Shown here piece after piece: positions 23,381 through 34,667 of a stretch of 64,000 nt of DNA. The notes below the pieces were generated by a model. That model was given only the letters and a program-made list of their open reading frames with translations. It was not told the DNA's origin and did not search any database. Source of the stretch: Cryptomeria japonica (Eukaryota > Streptophyta > Pinopsida > Cupressales > Cupressaceae); assembly GCF_030272615.1 (NCBI RefSeq), contig NC_081412.1, positions 542,706,335 to 542,770,334 on the forward strand. Direction: 5' to 3'. The stretch's first letter is position 1. The number at the start of each line of letters is the position of its first letter. The position numbers and the translations under genes are program-made.

Positions 23381-23620
23381 TGCTCCACATCAGTCAGGTA
23401 TTATAGTGACAAATCTTTCAGGATTGATGTGTTGAAGGATGCTACTCCATAGGGGGAGCAACATAAGTGGAGAATGGAAGCTTGTGCCTCCACTTTAGCA
23501 TTGCTGTCAAAGGGGGAGAAGATATATGATGATGTATGATATGGGAGAAGATATTTGATGATGAAGATATTTTAGTTGCAATGCTACACTGAGTATTGCC
23601 ATCAATGCCAAAGGGGGAGA
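23381..23620 (+). other. Element C 3' untranslated region and polypurine tract
   Basis: C resumes after D with TGCTCCACATCAGTCAGG, matching the reverse of K at 33195-33225. The region has no coding frame. Two purine runs (GGGGGAGCAAC near 23455 and AAAGGGGGAGAAG near 23512) precede the terminal tract CAAAGGGGGAGA at 23609-23620. Confidence 0.8.
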
Positions 23621-23621
23621 T

Positions 23622-25048
23622 TGTTGGCATATGATGATATGATGATAATGTATGTTATTATTGATGTCACTAAGTATAGGTGAATCGGTATGAAGATTGG
23701 AATAATCTTTTAGTGATGTTCATGTTGGAGAACCGGTATGGAGAGATAAAGTGAACCGGTGTCAGGGTTTCACTAAGTGTGACTATCGGTTGGTAGTCTC
23801 AGCTCTAGGGTTTCCAGTTTGGCAATCTAGCTTGTGCGATGCAACCAGTGATATTATGTGATGCATTAGCTAAGAGATAAGGATGAGATCGAGACACCAC
23901 ATCAGTTTTGTGCACGTGAAGGATTTCATTGAGGATCTTGCATGTGAAGATCAATTGCATTAAATGTCTACCTCGGGAATGAACATTTTTCTTAGCGGTA
24001 TGTGAAGAAAGCATGATGGGTTACTGATTTCTATGTGCGGTGAAGAATGGATGATGCAGAATGACTTGTGATCTGTTTGAGATTGTTTCATTCTATGTAA
24101 TGTGTTTGGCTGGTCAGTATTGGACCGCTTGTAATTGTAAATCTAAAATACTTAGGGTTTAGGGTTTATGCTATCGACCTAATTGTTTTCTATAAGGTCG
24201 ATGATGTTTGTTATTGTAAGTTGTTAGAAAATGTTGTGTGTGTATCCAAGTGATGAGATACTTGCCGGACCAGTGAGTGAAAACTGTAGAGTGTAACTAC
24301 AGAGTAGAGGAATTAAAAAGGATCTGCCTTAGCATATAGTGCTATTATCAGATTAGAGGTTTACCTATTGTCTTCTAACCATTTCAATAGAAGGAAAATC
24401 CCTTGACCGGGTAGCATTAACAGTCTTATTGTAAAACCTCTAACTAGGTGACTCAAGTTCATTAAGTTCTTCAAATCCTCTAGCAAGGTAACCTTTAATA
24501 GGGTTTCAACCTTTAACAGGGTATATAGCCATTCCTTTACTGGGTGATCTTTAACAGGATCAGTTCCTAACAGAACCTTATTGTAAAGTCTTTAACCAGA
24601 TTAGGCTCCTAACATAGCAAGCTTCAAAAGAGTTCAAAACAATCTTGTGGGTATTCATCCCCACCGTGGTTTTTCCCATTTGGTTTTCCACGTGAAAAAT
24701 CTGTGTGTCATGAGTTGTGCATTTTTCATGTGATGATTGAGTATTATTTATTTAGGTGAATATGCATGTAGAGCTACTGGTTATGGTATTACTGATACAA
24801 CACATGCATATGTATATTGGTAAAGTAGTTATCAAGTACTGAATGATATTTGAAGTATTCAATTTTACTGATTTAGTTGTCTGAAGCATTTTTGTGTTTA
24901 ACCGGTATACCCATGGTTAAGTTCAGTGATGAAGACAACCGGTCAGGATAGTTTTAATATGATAAAGTATTGAGAAGTTTTTGTCTATACTGATTCACCT
25001 GCCCTCTCAGTACCAGTTAGGGTATTTGTTGCTCATCATTATTCATCA
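23622..25048 (+). repeat. Element C 3' LTR
   Basis: 1427 bp, from TGTTGGCATATGATG to ATTATTCATCA. It is homologous to the LTRs of A and K. The telo-box-like TTAGGGTTTAGGGTTTA is at 24152-24169, the GGTTTTTCCCATTTGG motif is near 24670 and a C-rich tract precedes the end. Confidence 0.9.
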
Positions 25049-25602
25049 ACCTCCTAGTTTGGGAACAATCACTATCACACTTAACCAAATTGCCAACATT
25101 GTTACAAAGCAATTCATCAACCTTATAAACAAATACATTAGGTTAGTAACACAACACAAACCCTACAAATCTCATAGAGTTTACAAACACATCGGTTCAA
25201 TCTTGACCGTAAGATTACATGCAATCAACATTACATTCTTCTAGGCATGTACAACCGTTCCTGGATCACTACACTTTGAATTTGTAACTCATCATGCATT
25301 TGTCACTTCATAATATGCATTTGATCATTCCCAAGATAAATGGTTATCTCTAACATGCCAAATCTATTTTAAAATTTATCACGTACAACATTCTTACATG
25401 GCATCATCATCACCAATCATCATTTGGTCATAGATCATCATAACTAATCTCCAAACTTCATCATTTAGGGTTTTGCATCTCAATTGGTTAGGCTTACTGG
25501 TTGATCTTCATTGCTTCAATACCGGTTTCTTTAATACAAAATTATTGGTTACAATATTTGCTTCATTACCGGTTGCAATTGACATCAATCACAACACTAC
25601 CA
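25049..25602 (-). repeat. Element J: partial, diverged copia-type LTR
   Basis: In minus orientation this follows the first half of an A/C/K-type LTR: start TGGTAGTGTTGTG, ACCGGT sites, CATGATGAGTTAC, a phrase like GGTCAAGATTGAACC and a TATAAGGTTGATGA segment. It stops at 25049 where C begins, so C appears to have inserted into this LTR. The remainder should lie beyond the left edge. The boundary at 25602 is approximate. Confidence 0.6.
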
Positions 25603-27025
25603 AACTCCTCCAATGCAATCTTCATTCAATGCCAATAGTTTATTAGGTGTTTCATTCACATGTATCAAATTGATTGAAGATGGTTTAGGAATATCAAAGG
25701 TGTCCTTATGAATTTTAGAAGAAGAATGGACAAGATTGTTGCAAGAATTATTGATAGTCTCTTCTTGCACTAAAATATTATTATGAATAAGATCGATTTT
25801 AGGAGATAGACTAGAAGTAGGCATTAATGTTTCAGAAGAAATAGTATTAGTAGGAAAGGTCATATCATCCTCTATCATCAAAGGATCTATATGGGGAATA
25901 AACTCTCTGGGAGAAGGATCAAAATTACTCTCTAAAGTTTCACCTTTGAGAGGGAGATATTTTAAAGAGATGTTAACAATCTTACCTTGAACTAGGGAAC
26001 CAAGTCAAGGAGAGGGAGATGCTTTATTTTTAGAGGGAGAATGATTGAGATTCATGGAAGGTGAGATTATATCAAGGGAGTTATCAATCATGATTTCATC
26101 CTCTTTGGCTAGGGTTCTTTTATGGGGTAGAGAATAATCAACACCTTCTAATTATTCATCCCAAATAGTGAGGTCATTAAAATAAGTATTAGAAATATCT
26201 TGCACAAAGATGTCCTTATTGTTATTTCCAATTTTGGGAGAAGGGATAACATTTTTCATTAATTATTTATCTTGAGGAGGTAGAGAATCACAACATGTGT
26301 TCAAATCATCTTCTTTCCTCAAAATGAGTTCAATAGGATGTTTAGGGGAGAGAGAATTAAGGAAATTAATTATGATCTCATCTTTTTTTTTCTAAGGCAT
26401 ATTTAGGGGTAAGACAAACTGTAGGAGAATAACAAGCATTTCTCATTAATGCGTCATCTCTAGTGGGAATTTTGTTGAAGTCAAAAGAGGAGATATCATC
26501 ACTAGGAAAAGTAGGGACAATACCATCTTCTTGCAAAAAATGATCCTCATGAGGGGAGTATTATTAAGGAGGTGGATGAACATATTTCTCCAAAGATTCA
26601 TGCTTAGGAAGGAGATATTTGAAAGAAGTTCTCATAACCTCTTGTTGCACTAACATGCCCCCATTGGTAAGACCAAATTTAGGAGAAAATAAGTCAATGT
26701 CCATTGATACCTTGTCACTTAGAGAGGAATCATGTAGGGAAGGTAAAGTAACAATAAGAAAAGTGTTTATGATATCACCCTCTTCCTCTAAGATAGCTAG
26801 ATGGGAAGGGCACATTTTAGGAGAATTGTCAAGATCGTTCTTCAAATATTCATCCTTAGAGCATGGGAGAATTTTGAAGGGATTGGTAACAACTATTTTA
26901 GGCAATAAAATGTTGTCATAGATAGGAGGAGGTTCTTTAATAGATGGAAAAATAGAAACAAGGGAAGATAACCCATTATCACATTTATGAAATGAATGCA
27001 TCATGATAAAACTCTCCTCTTTCAA
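25603..27025 (-). pseudogene. Element H decayed coding region with repeated modules
   Basis: On the minus strand it starts MKEESFIMMHSFHKC at 27025 and can be followed with stops to 25603. A module of the form LVQ-x-E-x4-S-x-KYL-x5-E-x-LE recurs (MLVQQEVMRTSFKYLLPKHE, then a second near 25960, and a third near 25750). The residues are rich in Pro, Ser, Asn and acidic residues and look disordered. No protease, knuckle or polymerase motif is visible. The family is not recognised. Confidence 0.5.
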
Positions 27026-27330
27026 ATGATAACATATGCAAAATAGAAGGAAATGTTAAATTTTAACCAATCTAAGGACTCTAAATGTTTATTTAGAAAA
27101 TGAAATTTATGAGTGAAATGTGTTCCTAAATCAGATCTGAAATTAATGATCAAAATTAAGTTATCCACAAGTTAAATTTTGAATTGAAAAATAGGGTTTT
27201 AACAAAATTGACCTCTAAATTTTTTGAAATTTGCAAATAATTGAAACTTGTAAATGTGAATTTGAATTTAAAATAGAAAAAAGACTAATATCTGATAACA
27301 TAAATCATAATTAAAGAATATTGGATTCAC
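27026..27330 (-). other. Element H AT-rich leader
   Basis: No open frame of note. It includes GAAACTTGTAAATG and an AATAGGGTTTTAACAA phrase, both also found in the leader of G (57108-58194). Confidence 0.55.
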
Positions 27331-27346
27331 ATTAGGTTCACCAAAA

Positions 27347-27946
27347 TGTGGAAGGGGGAAAAGCGAGATCGGGTGACTAGGACCTAATCCCACTTTTGGC
27401 ACCACATTGAGAATAAAAAAGAGCCTAGGGAGATAGCTCACTTTAGATACTTCTTGTGAGAAAGAGAGAGCCAAGGATTATCTCTTAGGGTTTCTATTCC
27501 TCTTGCTGAATATGAAGATAACATGTGAAGGATTGATCAACTAGACTAGGAGATGAACAATGAAGCATATATGAACTGAAATTGAACAAACTTGCAGCTA
27601 TGAAACTAAGATACTGAAAGAAAAGAAGGGGATGAAACTAAATGTGCACCTGATGTTGAAAAATGAGCCAAACTGACCAAGAGCAAGGTGTTATGCCACT
27701 GTCATGTTTTTGCAGATAGGAGGCTATAACTGAAAGGCTGCAAATTGGAGATCCTGAACCTTCAACTTAGGGTAAAGGGCCTAATTTTATGGTGTATGAA
27801 GTGATGAAATATGAATTTAGATTTAATTAAATTAATTAATTAAATTCTTAAAGGGAAATTACAATGCAAGATGCAAACAGACTAAGGCGGGTGCTAAACT
27901 AATTGTGGAATTGTACCACCCTAAGAAGGATGTACAATTTACAACA
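27347..27946 (-). repeat. Element H 5' LTR (approximate)
   Basis: It starts TGTGGAAGGGGG beside the PBS-like site and ends about TTTACAACA. Length about 600 bp. The second LTR is not in the window, so the outer boundary rests only on where ORF2 homology of element I resumes. Confidence 0.5.
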
Positions 27947-29382
27947 TTACAATTAGATAATGAAACCAATCTATCAATTTATTCTATGGTGATACTTTTG
28001 AAATGATTAACCATATAAGTTTCCTTTATTTCCCTGTCCATCTGACTTGCTAATTCTCTTCTAGCATCAATAAGATTGTACAAATATTTGGGTAGATATT
28101 TCTCTAACTCAATTAATGCCTTACTAGATACATCCATATACAAAATTACTTCTTCTTCTATCTATCTCTGATCTTTATCATCGATATTTACATAATATAT
28201 AGATATATTCTTTTAATTACCATCTTTTATAATCTCATCAATCAATTATTGAGTAGATAACAAAGGAATAACGTTATACTCTATTTTTGAGGATTTAATC
28301 TTATTGGATTCAATAGATTCGTCAAGATAAAACTTTGTCTCATTTCCTTTCTTAGATTGGCCTGCTGGTTCTTCTTTTGCTTCTTACCCTTCACATTACC
28401 GAATTGCGCCTTTTGGGTTACCCTAGCAAATTCACCCTTCTTAGGTTCCTTGTGAACATCAAAATTAGATTCAATTTTTGATTCCATTGGAGTAACCACC
28501 ACATGTTCCCTCCATGTTTTTTGCTTCCTCTTAATAATACCTTTTCCCTTTGTAGATGTACCAGAGGTTTCAACTTGGGCAGTAGGTGTCTTCACCAGAG
28601 CGATAGAGGGTCCTATTACCTTTATCTTGACAGGAGCAAATTTCTATTTTTTCTTCCTTCTCTGTTGTGTCTCTTTCTGCCCTATTATCACTCACCTTCT
28701 CTTGGGGATGGCCCTCCTCAATAAGAATATCCTCTACTATCTTAGTCACCTTCCTCTTTCTTGCCGGTTCTATAAATTTGGAGTGTAACTCCATTTACTT
28801 TTCTTTGTAGGTACTAAATCTCTCCTCCTTTCCGTCTTCCACAAAGTTGAGAAAATATTGTGCATATGCTTCCAAGGTAGCTTTATCAATCTCATATCCC
28901 ATAGGGAATATCCAAATAGTGCCAGGGAATATCCAAATAGTGCCGGGTTGGGCCGCTTCCATCAAGCATTCATCTTTATTCACCATAAAACATATTGTCC
29001 CTTCATACTTCTTGACAATTTTCTTGGGGATTCACACTCTCTGCTTCATCTTCTCCTAAAATGTTTTGAAAAAAGCCCACAAAGAAGCATTCTAATTATC
29101 TTGATGGCCAAGTTTGTCTTGTTTGATCTATTGCACCATCGGTGTGTCATAAGCCCATAGGACTCTACCGGTTTTGGGGATTTGATTCATAAAATATAGG
29201 GCAAGACAAATAATCAATGACCCAAACTTGAAAACATGCTTCTTATCTTGTTTAATCTTCTTCAAATTAATCAACAATTCTTCCAACAACACACTGCATA
29301 GGTCATAGTGACCGTCTTCCTTCACCATCTTGAAACTGACATGAATTGCAGTGCTAGAGATTGAATTCAGTTTGTTGGATTG
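27947..29382 (-). pseudogene. Element I ORF2, C-terminal part
   Basis: On the minus strand this continues the frame broken at 59433: KLNSISSTAIHVSFKMVKED, LLEELLINLKKIKQDKKH, FKFGSLIICLALYF, then MVNKDECLMEAAQPG (28986), a Lys-rich linker (28281-28794) and a helical segment to about 27950. These blocks match B, D and L ORF2 in order. Several stops and frame changes are present. A 21-bp in-frame tandem duplication repeats GTIWIFP at 28904-28945. Confidence 0.72.
28904..28945 (-). repeat. 21-bp tandem duplication in element I ORF2
   Basis: Two adjacent copies of a unit starting GGGAATATCCAAATAG differ only at the last base. In the ORF2 frame it doubles the heptapeptide GTIWIFP without shifting the frame. 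Confidence 0.9.
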
Positions 29383-29579
29383 TGTAATATGGAAAAATAG
29401 GTGGATAAGAGATCAAGAGGAAAACTACCCTTTCCCTCAAGGAGAGATGAGAGTTTCACTATTGATTACCCTTCAAACACTTTTCACCAAATTACATTTG
29501 GAAGAGGAGAGGAGAATTCACTAGATTCAACCTTCAAAGATGAAGATTGATTTCTAAATGAAATGGGAATGATAAGTTG
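29383..29579 (-). repeat. Element G 3' LTR, first segment
   Basis: TGTAATATGGAAAAATAGG and the next 190 bp match 58213-58410 of the right LTR. It is interrupted at 29580 by element F; AAGTTG is found on both sides of F (29574-29579 and 51795-51800). Confidence 0.88.
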
Positions 29580-30597
29580 TGTTAGGTCCTAGAGACAACT
29601 GAGAGGGGGGGGTGAATCAGTCGTCAAATAAATTTAAAACAAAAACAACTTATCCAAACTTAATGCTTAATACCGGTAAACCAAACTTAATGCTGGTAGA
29701 TAGTTTATTAGTTAATTGCAGTACCGATAAAGATTAATGCATGAAACAGAAATACAATATCATCCATAACACATAACACCAAAATTTGTACATGGAAACC
29801 CTGTAAGGGGAAAAACCACGATGGGAAACCTTACCCATAATCAGATGATACTACTGCAGATAGTATGTGTATACAATAGGGGGTCTGTACATGCAGAAAG
29901 GCCAAGCGCCTAGAGCTCATTGCTCAAACACAAATAGGAGTCACACTGACTACAATTGGATGGTTAAATCCAATAATGATGTACTGCCCAAAATAGCATC
30001 TTCATATGCTAGATTCAATACCGGTTTAGTTCTTATATGTCTTCACAAAAATCTTCCTTCAACATTCAAATGATGTCTGCATGTATAGATCTGCTTATTC
30101 TCGCATATACCTTATTACAATCCTTTTTCAATCGCATATCGATCTTACAAATAAGATCTTACATATATACTGAAGCCTAAGACCAGTTTTAGTAGGTCAG
30201 CTCTAAAAGATATTACAATAAAATCAATTACAAATAAAACAATATTTGATGCATGATGTTGGCTCAATGCATTTACAATAACAACAAAATCATCTCCATA
30301 GCGTGTCGTGCTTGATCGGGAATAGATAAGCATGTCGGTGCTTATCTTGGACCTATTTGCCGGTAACATCAAATATGAAAACATGAATATACGAATGAAT
30401 AAATCTCCAAGACAAAGTGTCAAAAAGATGTCTTTGACATAACCAAGTGTTTTCCATGTCATTCCAAGTGCCGGTGAACAATATATCCTGCTGGTGTACC
30501 AGATACTAGTGACTGTGCATATGTCACTAGTTTGCCGATGAAGTTGTTTTGTTGACATCAATGACAAAACCATATCAACATATCCAAAATACCAAGA
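29580..30597 (-). repeat. Element F 3' LTR
   Basis: 1018 bp; on the plus strand from TGTTAGGTCCTAGAGAC to TACCAAGA. It contains CTGAGAGGGGGGGGTGAATCAG at the inner end and GGAAACCCTGTAAGGGGAAAA near 29790. Collinear with the 1025-bp LTR at 50770. Confidence 0.92.
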
Positions 30598-30984
30598 ATC
30601 TCCCCCTTTGGCATTGATGGCAACACAAGATGGAAAAACCATCAAAGTGCCAAAATAGAAATGCCAAATACCAAAAACCAACAATCTCCAAAAGAGATCA
30701 AAACTAAAAATCAAAATTCAGGTACAAAGAGTAATCAATCTCTCCCAAAATAGGAATCTCTCCCTCTAGGAGTAACATGTGTTTTTCCATATCAATCGCT
30801 TCCCCTTTGACATCAAATGACAAAGCAATATAAAAACCAAGTTCAAATACAAAATACCAACTTATTCAGTAAACCAACTACTCCCCCTGAGAAATAGCTC
30901 TCCTCATCAAATCCAGAGTAAAAGATTTCTCTGTTAGTTTTGTTAGCTGATGACAAACATCAACTGTCTAAGTCTCTACCAGTG
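30598..30984 (-). other. Element F polypurine tract and 3' untranslated region
   Basis: ATCTCCCCCTTT (purine tract on the minus strand, 30598-30609) abuts the LTR. The remaining sequence up to the RNase H frame has further CCCCCT runs (30730-30890) but no gene. Confidence 0.8.
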
Positions 30985-31489
30985 GGGGTATGACCCCAAG
31001 CTGATCTCTGAGATATTCAAAAGTCTCCTTAGCTAGAGGTTTAGTGAAAATATCTACAATCTTCTCTTTAGTATTCACATAAACTAGTTTAACTTCTTTT
31101 GCTTCAACATTCTCTTTCAGAAAATTCAGTTTGATAGAAACATGTTAGGTTTTAGAATGAAGTAACAGAGTATTAGATATATCAATTGTTGCAGTGTTAT
31201 TACAATAGATAGTTATAGGTTCCTTGCATTGTATCTTTATGTCCTTCAACATTTTCTTAAGCTATAATAACTATGTACAGTTGGTTGCTGCCGCAACATA
31301 TTCTGATTCAATTGTTGATAAAGATGTGCAACTTTGTTTCTTACTCAGCCAAGAAATTAATCCGCTTCCAAGAAAAATGCTCCGCCGGTGGTTCTTTTTC
31401 TATCATCTACATCTCCTGCCCAATTTGCATCTATGTATGCACATAATTCAAAGTTTTCATTCCTAGGATACCATAAGCCAATATTTGTA
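30985..31489 (-). pseudogene. Element F RNase H, C-terminal part of Pol
   Basis: Minus-strand reading gives YIDANWAGDVDDRKRTTGG, then ESEYVAAAT, YCNNTATIDISN (catalytic D of CDN now N) and the typical copia end IVDIFTKPLAKETFEYLR. Stops are present. The N-terminal continuation lies beyond K at 38778. Confidence 0.85.
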
Positions 31490-32982
31490 TGATAACTCAA
31501 TGATGAATGGATGGTACCAAACAGGTACTGAGAGGGGGGGTGAATCAATACAGACAAAAACACAATCCTAAACCGGTTTGACAGTAGACACTTCAAATGA
31601 CTGGCAAACAGTGACACCGATTTAAAACAGAGTATAACCGGTAAAGCTAAGAATGACTGACACAAGCATTAACCGGTTACTCACTTAGCTTTCCATTCTA
31701 CTCAATACTATACTTCCATTTCACCCTTATACATGAACATGTAATCTATCATCAGAACTATAATAGCTTGCCAATATAATCATGATTCACTGCTTGACAG
31801 AAAATAACAAAGCATCACAAGAAAGAAGCATCACACATGACACACATAATTTTCATGTGGAAACCCAACTGGGAAAAACCACGGTGGGGATGAATACCCA
31901 CAAGCTATTTTGAACTCTTTAGAAGTTCACTCTATTAGGAGCCTTGTCTGGTTAGAGATATTACAATAGGTTATGTTAGGAACTGATCCTATTAGGGATC
32001 ACCCGGTTAAGGGATGGCTAGAATACCTGGTTAAGAGTTAAACCCGATTAAGGGTTACCTTGTTAAAGGATTTCAAGAACTCAATGGCTATGAGTCACCC
32101 TGTTAAGGGATTTATAGCAAGCCGGTTAAGGGTACCCTGTCAAGGAATTTCTCAACTGTTGAAGTGGTTAAAGATCAACAGGTATTACAATGATCTGATG
32201 ATAGCACTCAATGCAAATGTAGATCCACTTTAGCTCCTCTTTACCTTCTGCACTTACACTCTACAGATATCACTTCTCTCCTTTGGTCTGGCATGAATCT
32301 CGCATCACTTCACTTGGATACACACACACAACTTTTGCCAATAGATTCAGAAAGAAACACAACATTGACCTTATAGGAAACAGACAGGTCAGTAGCATAA
32401 ACCCTAAACCCTAAACTTGTTAGGTTAAGAAATTCAAACGGTTCAATCCTGACTGTTGAGCACATTGAATTAAATGTAACAGTCTTTAATCGATGTCAAG
32501 ACGTTCTCCATCATTCATTTTCCACCGCTTTCATGGTGGCTGATAACCCATCACGTGTTTTCATCGCTTACAGACTTCACACATTCCCAAGGTAGATAGG
32601 AAAAATTTCCTTCATGCAAGATCCTTCACGTGCACAAGGCTGACGTGGCAACATAGTCTGTCCTGCTTTGCAATGCTAACTCATCACACAAATTCATCGA
32701 TTGAGTCACAAAGGCTTGAAGCCCATCAACCAGAAACCCTGAGACTACCAACCGGTAGTCAGACAAAGGTTCCATGTACCGGTTCCCATAACAACATGCC
32801 AGTTCACCTTGAACAAACATACTGCTTCACTTTGGCACATATACCGGTTGATAATGTTATACCAGTTCTCACATATACCGGTTGACAATGTTATACTGGT
32901 TCATTCTTCTTCAGCATATTTGACATTAATGAAAACATACAATGTCATTATGTCCTCATATTGGTTCAACATAATGCCAACA
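31490..32982 (-). repeat. Element K 3' LTR
   Basis: 1493 bp, plus-strand start TGATAACTCAATGATGAATGG, end AATGCCAACA. It has the telo-box-like repeat at 32399-32416, GGAAACCCAACTGGGAAAAACC at 31859-31880 and a G-tract near 31530. Length equals that of the 5' LTR. Confidence 0.93.
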
Positions 32983-33242
32983 ATCTCCCCTTTTTGCATT
33001 GATGGCAATATACAAAGATATCTCTCCACTTCACATCTTCTCCCCCAATTTCTGTAGATATCTTCTCCGCTTCACTTCTTCTCTCCCTTTGACAACAATG
33101 CCAAAGTGGAGGCACAAGCTTTCTTGTGCCATTATGCTACTCTCCCTGAGGAGTAGCATCTTTCAACACATCAATCTTGAAAAAAATTTGATTGTGCAAT
33201 ACCGGACTGATGTGGAGCAAATACCTTTAGTTCACCTCCTGA
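32983..33242 (-). other. Element K polypurine tract and 3' untranslated region
   Basis: ATCTCCCCTTTT (minus-strand purine tract, 32983-32994) is next to the LTR. The region to the end of RNase H near 33243 is noncoding and matches C at 23381-23620 in reverse. Confidence 0.85.
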
Positions 33243-33822
33243 AGGGGTAGTACCCCTAGTTCACCTCTTAAGTACATAAATGTGGCCTTTGGGAGAGGCT
33301 TCGTGAATATGTTTGCTAACTACTCCTTACTGGAAACATGTTCCATTGCAATCTCTTTGTTTTGAGCCTTTTCCCTCAAGAAATGATACTTAAGCTCAAA
33401 ATACTTACCGGTTTAGATATAGGAACTTTGAAACCATTTAATACATGCTTCATCCAGATTGTCTGAGTGTAGTTCATGAATGCTGCAACATACTCTGCTT
33501 TCGTCGTAGATTGAGAGATACAACTCTGCTTCTTACTCATCCATGAGACCAGTCTACCACCAAGAAAGAATGCACCACCAGTTGTGCTCTTCCAGTCGTC
33601 CATATTGCCTGCCCAATCAACATCTATGAATACTTTCAAGTTGAAATCATTGCTATATGGATACCACAATCCATAGACAATTTTTCCCTTTAGATACCTA
33701 AGAATCCGCTTGACTGCAACCAAGTGGGATTCTCTTGGACTTTTCTGGAACCTTGGAGTAATGTCAACTGCATGTGCAATGTCTGGTCTGCTATGCACTA
33801 CATAATGCAACTTACCAATCAT
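33243..33822 (-). pseudogene. Element K RNase H region with internal deletion
   Basis: Minus strand: MIGKLHYVVHSRPDIAHAVD, LWYPYSNDFNLKVFIDVDWA, TTKAEYVAAF, then KVPISKPVS. A deletion of about 65 bp at about 33402-33410, compared with C, removes the segment around FCDNISAI (a catalytic Asp) and shifts frame. TTG is shared at the two break ends. The tail (TKPLPKATF, ELGVLPLQEVN) follows in another frame. Confidence 0.87.
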
Positions 33823-33825
33823 TGA

Positions 33826-34667
33826 TCAGTATTCCTTCTCATACTCTTTTGATAATTTGCAATCGGTCACCATCGATGTACCAACCGGTTTGCTATCTTC
33901 CATGCCAAAGGTCTTCAACACCTCTTTGACATACTTAGACTTAGTGATAAAGATTTTGTCTTTCATCTGCTGAATCTGCAGTCCAATGAAGAACTTAATC
34001 TCCCCTATGAGTGACATCTCAAACTCTTTTTTCATCTCATCTGCAAACTCATGACTCATCTTGTCATCTCCACCAAAGATAATGTCATCAACAAATACCT
34101 CACAGATCAGGATCTGATCTCCTTTAGATTTCAAATAGATATTGCTATCTTCACAAGATGGGAATGCAGGCATTCATACCATGCTCTAGGTGCCTACTTT
34201 AGACCATATAAGGCTTTATGTAGCCTGCGCACTATGTTACTATCTTCAGATAGGGAAAACCCATTTGGTTGCTCTATATACACCTCCTCTTCAAGTACAC
34301 CATTTAGGAATGTAGATTTTAGATCCATTTGATATACCTTGAATCCTTTAAATTCTGCATATGCAAGAAGCATACGATCTCCTTCCAATCTGGCCATAGG
34401 AGAAAAGGTTTCTCCATAATATTCTCCTTCTTCTTGGGCATATCCTTTGCACACCAATCTGGCTTTGTTTCTAATCACTGTGCCATCCTCATTCAGCTTA
34501 TTTCTGAAAACCCATTTGGTACCAATGACATTTTTATGCTCTAGTCTAGGTACCAAGGACCAGGTACCATTTTTCTCTATCTGGTCAAGTTCCTCTTCCA
34601 TTGCCTTGATCCAATCTTCATCTTTATGTGCCTCCTTGAATGATTGAGGATCAAGTTCAAAGATCAT
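33826..34667 (-). pseudogene. Element K reverse transcriptase
   Basis: The domain starts MIFELDPQSFKEAHKDEDW at 34667, continues through GTKWVFRNKLNEDGTV and YQMDLKSTFLNGVLEEEVYI, reaches a stop after LHKALYGLK at 34194, then resumes at 34173 with the catalytic FVDD (VFVDDIIFGGDD). It ends at a stop at 33826. Copia RT by the FVDD box and by lying after integrase. One stop separates fingers/palm from the active-site strand. Confidence 0.9.

Larger units (their letters stand above)
11792..25048 (+). mobile_element. Element C: Ty1/copia retrotransposon, plus strand, host of A and D
   Basis: Structure: partial 5' LTR (11792-12459), mutated tRNA-Met PBS, gag from 12531, pol to 16565, interruption by D (16578-23380), then 3' UTR, purine tract and full 3' LTR (23622-25048). 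The missing first half of the 5' LTR is expected left of A, beyond the window. Coding regions carry many stops and deletions, so it is an old copy. Its right flank (25049) is an LTR of another, diverged relative (J). Confidence 0.87.
25603..27946 (-). mobile_element. Element H: gypsy-like, gag-type element, partial
   Basis: Minus-strand order: LTR (about 27347-27946), PBS-like TTTTGGTGAACCTAATGT (27331-27346), AT-rich leader, then a decayed coding region (25603-27025) cut by J. The same PBS-like sequence and a similar leader occur in G, so H and G are related. Homology of the flanking ORF2 of element I stops at about 27947, which supports H having inserted into I. Confidence 0.6.

Noticed and set aside
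32399-32416. Interstitial telomere sequence
   Set aside because: Only two units, and at the same LTR position in four LTRs; a promoter motif is the better reading.
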